DNA of 64,000 nt from Isoetes taiwanensis. Taxonomy: Eukaryota > Streptophyta > Lycopodiopsida > Isoetales > Isoetaceae. The translations under genes were made by a program, and so were the position numbers. The stretch covers positions 2,115,472-2,179,471 of the forward strand of contig JAJEKV010000088.1 in assembly GCA_021234155.1 (NCBI GenBank), written 5' to 3'. Of the stretch, positions 45,851 to 57,433 are shown one piece after another. Numbering within the stretch: position 1 is the first letter of the stretch; each line of letters opens with the position of its first letter. The notes below the pieces were generated by a model. That model was not told the DNA's origin and ran no database searches. It saw nothing but the letters and a program-made list of their open reading frames with translations.

Positions 45851-46160
45851 AAAATAGCATGCAAGTTAAGGATGCTTTTTGTTAGATAATGGATTGCAAA
45901 TTTTGAACATCAAGGAGTTGCTAGGATCTTTGTTGATCGTTGATCCTATCTTTTGAACATCAAGAAAAATAGCATGCAAGTTAAGGATGCTTTTTGTTAG
46001 ATAATGGATTGCAACTTTTGAACATAAGTTGAACATCAAGAAAAAATAGCATGCAAGTTAAGGATGCTTTTTGTTAGATAATGGATTGCAACTTTTGAAC
46101 ATAAGGAGTTGCTAGGATCTTCGTTGATCGTTGATCCTATCTATTCTATTCTATTCTATC
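45851..46160. repeat. Compound tandem repeat with pentanucleotide end
   Basis: A ~60 bp unit (AAAATAGCATGCAAGTTAAG...TTTTGAACAT) occurs three times, starting near 45851, 45966 and 46042. A second ~40 bp unit (GGAGTTGCTAGGATCTT...) follows copies 1 and 3. The block ends in (CTATT)n. Confidence 0.8.
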
Positions 46161-46749
46161 TCACACTCTCTCTCTAGCGCCCTGGTCAAAGACGACGCAC
46201 TTAGAGTTTTTGATGCACTTTTTCCAGAGTACGCCGGTTTAGATACCAGGCTCTTGTTCCCAAGCTTCTGAGCAAAAGCTCTAATAGCCCGACCTCCAAC
46301 TCCTTCCCACTCCAAAAGAATTCCGGTGACAGCGAATTGAGCCCCCCACCCAGGGTTGAACCCCCCATGCCAAACCACTAAGGGCATGCACTCTTGGGTG
46401 AGAGCATGTTAGGGTGTGCCAAAAAAAGTATCTAAAAGGTAGTTTTAGAGTACTTTTTTCTGCAATTACCTAATTGATATTAAAAGTACCTAAATCAAAG
46501 CTAATAGTCAATATTTTTTGATTCATGATTGAGAATAATAGAAGAATGATGTCTTAGAGCACTTTTCATATCACCCATCATCATGAGCATGAAGCAATAT
46601 CCCCAATTGGATATTTTAGGTAGGTTCCAAAAGTGGTACCCTAACATGCTTTAACCCTCTTTGTGATTCTTTTTCAATCTTTAATATACTTCTGTACATT
46701 TCTAATTCACTCCGAAACTTTCGAAGTTGTAGGCCTCACAAGCGATGGA

Positions 46750-49700
46750 GGGAATTTGCATGCACTAAAGAAGCGAGACGCGTAATGGCGAGGCTCCTTC
46801 CTCTTGGAGTACATCACACCTGAGGCCGGAGGCAATACATGCCACCGGAGGGAAAGCTGAATGCACCATTGAGGACAAAAGCCGCAGGTGTGGAGATGCA
46901 AAGGACACCCAATCAGCAACTATTCTCAAGAAACGGTTGGCGAAAGAAAAGAAGCGTGTTCGGTATTTGAAGAACGCATTAGGCCTTTGGATGACCGCTT
47001 TGGGCTGGCTGACTTTGGCCTTGAACAAGCCGCGATCTTGTCGCCCGGCTAAGAAGTGAATTGGCGATGATCCCGCACCGAGCGATGCAACCCGACGTCT
47101 AGATCAGCTCAATGGCAAATGTCGAGGAGGACATGAATGCAGTACCAAAATGAGCTCAGAACGAGCGATTGGGCGCAGTTGCATAGTTGGTTGGCCCAAA
47201 TGGCCGGTTGGCGAACTAGGAGGCTACAATGTGCGGGATGCGGGGAGGTTGGACACCCTAGAAAAGAGCGGTAGAAAAGTCAAGAGGCGGCGCCCCGACT
47301 TCGGCCCTTGAAAGAAGGATGGCGAGTTCCGCCCGAGATGTATGATCTGGCATGCATATGAAAACGGACAAAGTACCACCATAGGGCGTGCACCATCACC
47401 ATGCCCAATACCGGCCCGAGAGGTTGCACATGGAATTAAATAGCGGGTCCTTGGCGAGGAGAAGGACCGCCCGATCTCGTCGGTGAACATTGTGGTTCGG
47501 GGCTTGCACGAAGAAATCGGGGGAAGATCTCGGCTAAGCTCCATGCCACGGTGTTGGCAAGGCTCCAATTCGCGACGCTTGATAGTAAGAAACCCGACGG
47601 AGGCGGGGAGGGCCAAATATGAGACCCGGCTAATTAAACTCCGCGGTGCTCGACCGGGCATCGAAGAGCGTTGATCTTTGCGGTACGCTAGTCGTTTGAA
47701 GGGACATCGGTGTACTTACACGGATCTGACCGGCTCAGCGAAGGAGAGGCAAGAGGAGTTTGCAAAAGATTAGGCGGTCCAGGCTGAGGCGAGGCGTCGG
47801 CAGGCTTGGTGAATGGCAAGATGAAGGTATTTGTGCCTCCACGGCCATGATGGCGGCGGCGACGGGGACCAAGCACTTCTGGATCCCCACCTCGGAATGG
47901 CGAGATCACACCACGGCGGCGGGACCAAGTACCCGGGCACCACCCACGGCCGAGCGGACGCGAGAGCCGACATCTACCAATGGCCCAACTCCTGCGGCCC
48001 CCATAGGGGCCCGGAATAGGCGGTCACCACGAGGCTGACATAGGAAGAGTGCCTTTGAATTGTATGCATGGAATGTAGGGGATTTCCACAGGCCTTGGCG
48101 AGGGCATTGCTGAAATTACTTTCTGAGGCATGGACATCATCTTCTTGCAAAGAGACATGGGAATATAGTGATCATCACGTTCCGGACATCCCGGGGTACC
48201 ATCATTTCTCAGCGGCCAATGAGCACCATGGCAAGCGAGGGTATGGAGGGGTCGCGTGCTGCTTCAAAGATGCTATAGCATCCATAGTCTCGCTCCATAA
48301 AGCTGATAGACTCAACCGCTACACGTGGATCTCGAGTCTTTGCTGACCTCACCATAATACTTGTTTATTGCGGGGATGTTATATACCCCATGAAACTTCT
48401 AAGTTCTATAGGGTTCATCATGCAGGATATAGATGTGCATATGCCCTATAGGGAACTGTATGATGACATAGAAGCGATGTTGCGGGAGGATCATGTGTTT
48501 TTATTAGGAGATTTCAATGCACGTGCGACCTGATGGCGATCGGTCACCTTCGGAAAAATCTCGACTCCAACCCACTTTGGCTAAAAGCGGAGGCATCCCG
48601 GCATGCAAGGCGCTCTCGGGGATCTGATCTCAAAGCCTTTGGAAGAGTTGGTCCAGCTATGTCGGATCTTTGACATGGTGATCTGCAATGGTATGCTCAA
48701 ATAGCCCCGCGATCACGGGGGCTTCCACTTGCGAAGCGGCGAGGCGATGATGGAGCCGGCGTGGTGGACTATCTCTAGCTTGAGTGCGAACTTGATATTA
48801 TTAGAGATTTCGCGGCGAACCGCGGGAACAAGAGATGAAGAGACTTTGTCGGACCACTATCCACTTTATGTCACTTTGGATTGGAGGCACTTCGGTGGGT
48901 ACACGGAGACGAGATGCGCCCTCGGGGTTTGGGATACACCCAGAACTATCGAAGCAAGCGGGGATATGAGGTGGCGCTTGAGCGTGAGCTACTGAGGAAT
49001 TGATGCCCTCTCTACATTGCATAATAAGTGTGAATGGTTGGTGAAGGCCTTACTCGCGGCGACCCAGATGAATGCTTTGCGGCAAGAAAGCCCTGCGAAG
49101 GGACCTTTGCGCCAATTCCCTCAAAACCCACGGTTTGGCCTTGAATGCAAGGCTCTAAAGAGTCACCACGCACCATCTTAGTTCCACAGCTCATGCCATT
49201 GAGCCATTAGGGACTATAAGGCAGTCTTGAAATCAAAAACATCGCTACATTGCGAAAAATCAACAACGCATGTTTGATCTATGATGGCTGAGCCAAAAGC
49301 CTTTTTGGCGTAGAGTGCTATATAAGAGGCATCAACCACGGCAATGTTACCTCGGACCCGTTGAGACAATGGTTGGAGGTGTTGTATGACCCCCGGGAGC
49401 AACGGCGGCGTGCCCGTTAGCTAGGAGAAACACTCTGACTTTGGAGGAGGACATCCACGGGGTCTTAGGCATCTTGCTAATGGTAAAGCAAAAGGGGCGT
49501 CACGGGGACTTCAGGCGAGCTATTGAAATGGGGTGGGCCAGCTTTGCTTTCGGGCCTTTGGCGGGGATAATCAATCGGGCCATCGAGAGGGCCTCCCACG
49601 AAATGGATGGTTAGCAAAGGTCACCCCCATTCATAAGGCGGGAATAGGGATGACTCCACCAACTCTGCATTATGATCATGGTGAGCCCGTTACTTAAAAA

Positions 49701-51410
49701 CTTCTAGCGGTGTCTTTGGAGAAAAGTTAATGCAATGGGCGGAGGAAGGCTGGAGTACATGCGGTTGGCGAGCGGGGTTTTTCACCACTGCCCTCCACAG
49801 TGATCATATTTTTACTCTCGAGAATCCTTATGGAAGCTAAGCCTTAATGCATGGCGTGACTTGTATTGCTGTTTAAATGGATTTTAAGGCGGCATATGAT
49901 AAGGTCCCTCGGGACCTATTATGGCAACTTTTTTTATATGTCCCACGGTTTTGAGAATGCCATCTAAAAATACTATAATGCACCGCATCGGATCACCCGG
50001 GTGAAACGGCACCATAGGTGTTAAGCGGGGATGCCCGTTATCTCCAACACTTTTTTTGGAGACACGGATGCAAGAACATGGAGGTGGTGGCCCTTGATTC
50101 TTGGGAGGCATATCTGATAAAATAGTTGCTCTATCTGCACGATCGATGGGGCTTATTATTGTGCCATCTGACTAGGAGTATCACGAGGAATATTTGGATG
50201 CTCTCGATCAATTACGTGACATAGCGGGAATGGCCGTCAACTAGCGAAAACCAAGTTGTTGCTAATCACATGCAGCGCGATATGATATCGAGACTTCTAT
50301 TCTGAGAGGGATAAAGGATGGAAATCGTAAGGACCTTTAAGTATCACGGGAATCGATTTCTCTGCTAACATGCTATGGGATGGCGTGGCGTAGAAAAAGA
50401 AATTAAATACGGGATGGAATGCCACGTATGCAATCTGAAGCTGTTACATAATAGATCTGCGATTGGAGCACGCATAAAGCACACATTCCGGAGCACTCAT
50501 GGAATCGGTATTGTTATATGGGGTAGAGGTGCGGGGCGGTGTTAGCAAAGGGTACTTGGGATAAGCTAGAGAGTCTGAAGCTTTCGACATACTGACCTGA
50601 GCGTCAAGGACCGCGGTGCCTTATCTGATTTTCTTTGTATGAGGCTGGTTTTGGGCTCTACTGACATTACGCTATGTCTGAGCACCTTGCGTATTTCCAT
50701 AAGGTTAATGAGAATGGATGCACAACGTCTTCCTCCCTGGGCTCATTAGTGGCACAAAGGGCCTAGCGTCCCGAAGAGAGTGTGGCGGGAGCATTGTAGG
50801 GGATGGTTCGCAAGATGGTCCATAGACTATCAACAGATTATGGATATGTCGGATATCATGGAGTAGGAGCTGCATTTGAATGGCTTTGCTACCTCTACGT
50901 GGGATCGCCCACTCTTGCAAAAACCAAAACATAGTACTACCACCGCACGCGAGTTAATCCGTTAAGCGAACATGGCCCCCCACCGGTATTTGAAGGCATA
51001 CATCTCTACCAAGAAGCGGAGCTATAAGCGCAATAGGGCGGGGTCCCACCATCTCGAGAATTGAGGCGGGGCCCGGGAGTGCGGATGGAGGCGGGGAATC
51101 CCCGGCATGAGAGATTTATGCAGTCTTTGTCACATGCGATATAGTAGAAGATGAACACCATGCTCTGAGGAATGCGGCATATGCACACATCCGAAAGCGG
51201 CTCATGCGATCTCGGATGTTCACGAGATAGCAATTCATCAGCTAACAGCCGCCAATGGTTTGCACGTCTACAAAGTCCTACATTACGCAAGTCTCCACCG
51301 TCCCGGAGTCCCTCACAACCGCAGGGAATTTGGCGCCCGGATAGGGCCTCCGAATACTATTACAAGGGTTTTTCCTCCCACATGGGAGCTTTGATAAATT
51401 AAAGAGAGCT
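46750..51410 (+). mobile_element. LINE, nearly whole length but heavily decayed
   Basis: About 4.6 kb of plus-strand LINE sequence in many frames. ORF1 part: LQCAGCGEVGHPRK at about 47,224, a zinc knuckle whose last Cys is not in place. Endonuclease from 48,068: DIPGYHHFSAANEHHGKRGYG, then LGDFNAR (48,520) and GAGVVDYL (48,760). Reverse transcriptase: DFKAAYDKVPRDLLW (about 49,880) and GVKRGCPLSPT (about 50,020). Then YGVEV with WDKLESLK (50,520-50,580), and the C-terminal EDEHHALRNAAYAHIRKR (51,150-51,200), which matches the LINE at 18.9-20.1 kb. No intact ORF, and no target-site duplication identified. Boundaries are approximate. Confidence 0.75.
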
Positions 51411-51790
51411 TAGAAGTACATTTGACTACCTTATGAAGTTTGATAATATTTGCAATGAGCACATTTATCTTTTGAATAAGTGAAATTGCAAGCTCAAAAG
51501 TTTTACTTTCGGCCAAACATTTGCTTGGTTTGCAAAGCTATTAAGAAACATGGGAATTTCTCAATGCTAACATCATTCGTGGAAATTAGGGCATCTATAA
51601 AATTTAAGTTTTGACACCTTATATTCATGCAATTCTCTTTGCATATCATTATAGGTGGTGATTGTTTAGGAGGATTGTTATGGAGATGGCTTATATAAAA
51701 TATCATAATGTTAGCCACTAGAATGAGCAGGGCCATGAAGTAAAGGTTATCGGTCTAGCTAAGGTTGATAACCAAAAATGCGTGTGCCGG
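51411..51790. other. Spacer after the second LINE
   Basis: No gene seen; the change to AT-rich sequence near 51,400 probably marks the LINE 3' end. Confidence 0.35.
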
Positions 51791-51799
51791 TGGCGTCAG

Positions 51800-51874
51800 G
51801 GCCCGGTATTTGGCGTAAGGCCGAGGCCGAGCTAAAATGGAAGGCGGGGCCGAGGCCTTCGTCCAAATACGGCC
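51800..51874. repeat. GC-rich foldback
   Basis: Arms 51800-51827 and 51848-51874 (GGTATTTGG...GGCC and GGCC...CCAAATACGGCC) pair imperfectly over about 27 bp with a 20-base loop. It lies in a GC- and CpG-rich island of about 250 bp in an otherwise AT-rich region. Confidence 0.65.
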
Positions 51875-52034
51875 GACGTCGGCGTGGCCCGCCGCGATTT
51901 TGACCGCGTCGGTGAGGCTGTTAGGGCCGAAGTGCATCGTGTTTGATAACTAGAGGCCGTTAGGGCCCGCTGATTATCAAAAGTGACATCGAAGCGGCGA
52001 CGGATAACGCCTTATCGGTCTTATTCGCGTTAAA

Positions 52035-52275
52035 ATTTGTCATTCACGGAGGATCACGATAATTAATTATCATCGCTCCTCCGATCGCGACTAACTAGTT
52101 ATCGATGCGGGAGAATGCTGATAATGGTTATCATCCTCCTCCAATGTGATAATTAATTATCATCATTTGCTCGATCGCGATAACTAATTATCGATCGGAG
52201 GAGTATCTTGATAATTAATTATCATCACTCCTCGATCTCGATAACTAGTTATCATTACTCTTCTAGTAATGATAT
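52035..52275. repeat. Tandem AT-rich palindromes, left flank of the P450
   Basis: Alternating perfect 14 bp palindromes GATAATTAATTATC and GATAACTAGTTATC, or close variants, every ~30-35 bp, separated by ACTCCTC or GGAGGA. Seven to eight units. Confidence 0.8.
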
Positions 52276-52774
52276 GCAAAAAAAATGACTCTCCCTTTAC
52301 ATACAAGAGGCCGATAAGGACTATGTACATATAAACCTTCAAAAAACAAAGACGCATTCAATTTCAACTTGTGAGACTTGGATCCAAGGCTGCGAGTTTA
52401 ATGTTCTAGAGACTTGGATCTAAGCATCATTAATGTGAGGCATAAAACTACTTGGAAACAACAGTTTTTAGCTTCAATTTTGGTATAGTTTCAAAAGCAT
52501 ATATTTATCAAAAGGATATCTCTTTTATCTGTCTCCTTCTCGATATTCTATCATGTGTGGAGGTTAAAATTTTCGTAGCATAGATAATAGGATTACGATG
52601 GCTCATAGGTTACATCATTCTGACTTAACACAAGATTCACTAAACACAATGTGGTTAAAGAGAAATGTTTGCTAAGTTTACTAATTTCATTAGGTCGTCT
52701 ATCTTTTGAATGACCGGATGTCTTTTATTCCAAGCTTGTGTTCTTTTTGTCGAGCTTTCCATCTATGTTCTTCG

Positions 52775-52816
52775 TGGACGTTAAAAAAACTATTCTATTC
52801 TATTCTATTCTATTCT
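52775..52816 (+). repeat. LINE 3' tail with (TATTC)n
   Basis: GGACGTTAAAAAAAC followed by five TATTC units. The junction matches GACGTTAAAACAAC before the (CTAT)n tail at 59,361, so this is probably the end of a short 5'-truncated LINE. Confidence 0.5.
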
Positions 52817-53674
52817 TCAAGTCCTCCGAGCCACTCTCTCTGAGCTTGTGCCATAACATTGAATGTGTATATTTTGAGCCTCCATTTTGAAACATGCAGC
52901 TTTATCTCCTCTTGGCCTAACTCCAAATGTGTGCATTCAATAGAAGAAGATGCCAAAATGCATAGCAAACATATTGCGGGTTTGAAGTATTAGAAAAAAT
53001 GAACCATATCAAAATATCAAGCCAAAGAAGGTGTGAGCTCAAACAGCCTGCCTTGCAAACATCCGGCACCCAACAACGAAGAAAGAAAAACCATATTAAT
53101 TTGTTGCTCAACACCTTAGCTTCCTTCTAGTTCCATTCCGCTATTAAAATTTCATCCATTTCAAATCTGCCCTCTTCCATTCTGCTCAATTAGAATTTTC
53201 ATACCTATTTCAGATCTGCCCTCTTGCTCGCTCGCCATTGCAGTCTGCTTTTAACGTCTAGCTCCTGGGACAGGAATTTGAAATGCGCATTCAAGAGTGG
53301 AGGTAGGAGAGAATACAGCCAACCATCTCATTTCTTAATAAAGAAGATTTTAGCCAGAGTGACAATCTGGTGGAAAATGAGCAATCACATGGTAAATGAG
53401 TACATATGGAGGAGGAATCCAAGTAGTGAAAGTGCCATGTTATTTGCTATGGGTTCATGGAAGGACCAAATTTTATTAACTAAGATTCGATTTGAATCGG
53501 TAAACACAAACTGGATAAGTATCATCCTTAGATCAAGTTTTGAAGAGACTTGATTTTTCTTCTTGACTGGAGGCTTTAGTTAATACGCCAACATGCAAGC
53601 ATAGTTGATTAGAGGAATAAATTTCTCTTATGTTCAAATGATATTGACTGATAACAATACACCCAAAGATAGGT
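52817..53674. other. Spacer downstream of the P450 gene
   Basis: No supported gene; the open frame at 53224-53553 lacks recognisable features. The stretch next to 53,674 should include the P450 3' untranslated region. Confidence 0.4.
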
Positions 53675-55249
53675 CTAGCATCTCCTGCTAATTGTGGCGG
53701 GCAATCCTCCTTTTATGCTCATTGTAAGTCCCAATTGGTATTGTGGTTTCAGGCCCTCTACCACTTTGAATTGATAATTTAGTATGCATGCTGCTGCAAC
53801 AAACTTCATTTGTAAAGTTGCCATCTCCTTTCCTAGACAGATTCTAGGGCCTGCTTGAAATACTGGATACTTATAGAGATCCACTGCCACAAATTGTCCA
53901 TCTCTCATCCATCTCTCTGGCTTAAAATCCAAGCAATCTTTTCCCCAGATTTTCTCAGATCTTCCCATAGCATACGGATGGTAAGTTACTCTCATTCCCC
54001 TTTTAATTATGGTTCCATCCTCCCAGACATCATCTTGCAAGGCAACCTTGGAGTCTGCTGGAACAACAGGGTATAGTCTCATTGATTCATATAAAGCAGC
54101 AGTCAGATAGTGCATTTCCTTTAATTCTTCAAAGCTAAACTGCCCTTTTGAAGATGGCCTGGACTTTGAATCCCTGTGGCTCACAATCTCACTTATCTCC
54201 TGGTAAATCTTCTTTTCCACTTTTGGATTATAAGATAGATGCCAGAAGAACCAAGCCAAGCTAAGAGAGCTTGTGTCCCTTCCAGCAAGAACAAAGCTGA
54301 TGATAATATCTCTCAAGAACCTGTCATCAGAACTTAAGTTATCCCCCAAAACCATAAACCTGGATAATAAATCATGATTTTCTCCTCTAAATTCATTGCC
54401 CCCCTTACTGCTTGCTAAGGCTTCTCTTTTCCTTTTTATGATAGCATATGCAAATTCATCTACCACTTTAATAGCCTTCTTCAATTTTCGTTCAGAGCCT
54501 ATGTTAAGCATTCTTTTTAATTTCCATAGCAGAGGATGAGCAGAAAAGAACCTCTTGGTATTTAACATAGTGGCAGCATCAAATGCCTCTGCAAATTTAA
54601 TCCTGGGAAAAGAACGATGCAAACATCGAGGGTCTACTCCGAAGCTCAGCTTGCAAATATTATCAAAGGCATATCTCAAGAAGACATCTTGCAGATCTAC
54701 GCGCATATTACCTTGGCAGACAGCATTCAATGTGGGCAAGAGCCTTTGATCTGATTCCAAGGCCAATGAATCCAACAGATAATCCCTCAAAGATCTTGTG
54801 CTAAATTCAAAGCTAGCAACCTTCCTCTGAATCTTCCATGGATCATGATCCACATTAAATATGCCATTACCAAGAAGATCAAACCCTATAGAGTGCAGAT
54901 ACTTACCTTTTGGATAATTATCAAATTTGGTCCTCAAAATACGTTCCACATTTGAAGGATTGGCAGTGACGATGAAGGCAGCACCAGAACCAGGTCTTTT
55001 GACACTTACGGTGCTGCTCGGAGAATTAACCACATATTCAGTAAGCCAATCAAGGATTCTGTCAGTGTTTTTTAGGTATTCAAAGAGGGAACCCACAAGA
55101 GGGTAAGCCTTGGGGCTATATTCCGACCATGGCTGGTTAGATTGAGGAAAGAAAAAGAGATAACCAAGTGTTAGTGTTAGAAATGCAAGAAGCAGCCATA
55201 GCCAGATAGCTTGCATGCTGAGGGTAATAAGAAGGATTGAAGGTTCCAT
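53675..55249 (-). CDS. Cytochrome P450, CYP94-type fatty-acid hydroxylase
   Basis: 524 residues in one exon, normal for this clade. CYP94 enzymes are ER-bound monooxygenases that hydroxylate or oxidise the omega end of fatty acids, and some act on jasmonoyl-isoleucine; substrate cannot be told from sequence. N-terminal membrane anchor at about 15-34 (WLWLLLAFLTLTLGYLFFF). I-helix oxygen-binding motif AGRDTS at 322-327, ExxR as ESMR at 388-391, PERW at 444-447, and the heme loop FQAGPRICLG at 464-473 with Cys471 as ligand. YHPYAMGR (423-430) and LGKEMA after the Cys are typical of CYP94/CYP86. One unusual residue: Pro137 in DHDPWK, where Leu or Arg is usual and the neighbouring fragment has Arg. 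The ATG at 55249 gives the full anchor. No frame break: the only clearly intact host gene on this scale in the window. Confidence 0.93.
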   Translation of the reverse strand: MEPSILLITLSMQAIWLWLLLAFLTLTLGYLFFFPQSNQPWSEYSPKAYPLVGSLFEYLKNTDRILDWLTEYVVNSPSSTVSVKRPGSGAAFIVTANPSNVERILRTKFDNYPKGKYLHSIGFDLLGNGIFNVDHDPWKIQRKVASFEFSTRSLRDYLLDSLALESDQRLLPTLNAVCQGNMRVDLQDVFLRYAFDNICKLSFGVDPRCLHRSFPRIKFAEAFDAATMLNTKRFFSAHPLLWKLKRMLNIGSERKLKKAIKVVDEFAYAIIKRKREALASSKGGNEFRGENHDLLSRFMVLGDNLSSDDRFLRDIIISFVLAGRDTSSLSLAWFFWHLSYNPKVEKKIYQEISEIVSHRDSKSRPSSKGQFSFEELKEMHYLTAALYESMRLYPVVPADSKVALQDDVWEDGTIIKRGMRVTYHPYAMGRSEKIWGKDCLDFKPERWMRDGQFVAVDLYKYPVFQAGPRICLGKEMATLQMKFVAAACILNYQFKVVEGLKPQYQLGLTMSIKGGLPATISRRC

Positions 55250-55280
55250 GTTTGCAGAAGATCACTAGCATGGTATGTAA

Positions 55281-55290
55281 TATATGTATA
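55281..55290 (-). promoter_or_regulatory. Possible TATA box of the P450 gene
   Basis: Reads TATACATATA on the minus strand, about 32 bp before the ATG. This leaves almost no leader, so the true TATA may lie further upstream. Confidence 0.2.
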
Positions 55291-55429
55291 CTCGGAAGGC
55301 AGGGAAAGAGACTTATTAAACCTACTTCATATTCTGCTTTCCTTCCTTTTTAATTTCTGGCGTATTCCATAGCTTGCAGCAGTGGTGGTCTTCCTTTTTC
55401 CGATTTTGCATTCTGATTGGAACTTTGAC

Positions 55430-55500
55430 GGGGCTAAATTCAAACCTAGCGACCTTCCTCACAATCTTCCATCGGTCATGATCCACATTAAATATGCCAC
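55430..55500 (-). pseudogene. P450 fragment, 22 codons
   Basis: Reads GIFNVDHDRWKIVRKVARFE, aligning with residues 129-148 of the adjacent P450, same strand, about 180 bp upstream of its start. Homology begins and ends abruptly; the downstream reading is unrelated. Probably the remnant of a tandem P450 copy. Confidence 0.75.
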
Positions 55501-55679
55501 TTAGGGAGATAAACAACAATCGGAAAAAAATGCCATTGTTCTAACCTTGACTAGTGGTGTCTTAACTTGAAATGTCACTCTACTACCTATATTATCCCTC
55601 GAATTCAAAACTGACCTCCCATGGGTATCCCTGAAATCTTAGCCACAAATTTGGAGGATATAGATCTTTTTTTTTTTCA

Positions 55680-55790
55680 CTTTTTTTCTGATAATAGTGT
55701 TAATTAGTTATCAGTACTCGTCCAGTACTGATAATTAGTTATCAATATTTATCAATATTGCACCAATAGTGATAACTAGAAAAACAAGGA
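55680..55790. repeat. AT-rich palindromes, right flank of the P450
   Basis: GTTAATTAGTTATCAGTACT, then AGTACTGATAATTAGTTATC and GATAACTAG. It is followed by ACTCCCACTTTACACATAAA and CCAATAAGGA, which resembles ACTCTCCCTTTACATACAAG and CGATAAGGA after the left-flank repeat (52,285-52,320). Confidence 0.7.
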
Positions 55791-55839
55791 CTCCCACTTT
55801 ACACATAAAAGTCCAATAAGGAACCTTGAACTGCTTGTT

Positions 55840-57433
55840 AAGAAGTTTCGTGGCTTCTTATTTGACTGATCCACTTAATGTTTTGGTCATGTAAAGATAC
55901 TTGCTTTTTCTTTTATCATTGTATATAAAAGCAACTTGCAACAAATTCAGCCCAGATGCTTAATCCTGAAAGGATGCGTGGGCCATTTAACATTTCAAAG
56001 ATTTATTGTAGACTTTTAAATAGCAATTTACTTTAGATTTTAAATTTCATTCTGTTTTTGGTGTCATTCTAGTTTTTAACTGATTCATAAGTGCCACGTG
56101 GCACTGACTTTGCCACAAGTTGCTTTCACGTTTAGATAATGGCTTTTTGATAATATTATGGGCATGTCACCCATGCTCGCGTGACTTTCTAGGCTAGGAA
56201 TTGGCTCTAGCCTTAGCGGCCGCCTCACCTATCGCAATTTCTCAGGAATAGTACTTGGTGCACAGACAAAAAAAAGTTATTCATTTCCTGGGAAATTTCC
56301 ATCCAATACCTTCCCATCTATTCATGTCTTAAATTCCTCCTCACTTTAGGAAGCAAACGCAAGGTTATGATAGCCATGCCATATGGTTAATCAAGGTTAA
56401 AGTTCTTTAACACTTTATCACAACATTGAGGGCTATGCCAAAAGGCCCATAGATTTGGTTGAAAAATCCAAGAGCTATGCCAAAAGGCTAACAAATTTAT
56501 TGCAAATTTTAAAGATTGAGTTGAGAAATTCCGTAGAGCTAGCAGATGAAATCATTTTTTTTTTCGTTGTTCTGGAGATCCGTTACTCTGAATCAATTCC
56601 TCTCAGTAAGGCTTCGACTTTCTTTCTGCAAGGAATGCTAAAGTTCAAATTTCGGCCCTCGGCTTTCCCTCGCAGAATCCCAGGCTAGTTCTATCTTTAA
56701 TAGCCCTTGATATTCTTTGGGCGATATTTGACCAAAAACCCCACTCGGGTAGATCAAGGCATCACAAGAAGCCCTTCAAAGCACGCGTGGCTTTTTGGCA
56801 TCCACTTGCATATTTTTTTTATTTTATTTTTTTTTGGTGGTGCCACCTGGGATTTTTTATGGTCTTCTCATTTTAATACATGTTAGAGACATATAATAAG
56901 GGACATCAATAAATTCAAAGAATGGAGGCTACACCTACAATTGATATTCATCAAAGAACTATAGAGACTGTCCCATAACACCACGATTAAATAATGATAT
57001 GACAACATTAGGACTCATGGGAAATCATAATACATTGGCCACCTGTTATTGCAAATTCAAGAGCAAGTAAATACGCCAAGAACCTTAAAATAAAGAGAAG
57101 TTGATTGCCTGGGAGTAAAGGGAACATGAAAGATTGCACACGGTTTTGCAAAACCAGGTGTTTTTTGACACTAGAGAAAAAGTATGCCTCATATGAAAAG
57201 GACTATGCGGCCGCAAAAGAAAGTAAGCATGTGCATGGTGTTAGCAAAAGAAGAGCTCAACATGCATGCATTGCGTGTATGTATGTTATGCATGCACTGT
57301 CTGCATCAAGGGGGTTTCACAATATACAGCCGTATAAAACATCTGCGTGGGCAGGGGAGGGGTTTTGTTTAAGGTGTTCTGTACGCATATATGTAAGGGT
57401 GCACACTAAGTTTTTCCTTCATCAAGCTCGTAG
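55840..57433. other. Spacer without a supported gene
   Basis: GCTATGCCAAAAGGC occurs twice (about 56,430 and 56,473). The 123-residue open frame at 57105-57476 overlaps the exon proposed below in another frame and is not called. Confidence 0.3.

Noticed and set aside
47224-48038. Open frames on both strands in a GC-rich block
   Set aside because: They are shadows of the decayed LINE ORF1 region; high GC lowers stop frequency.
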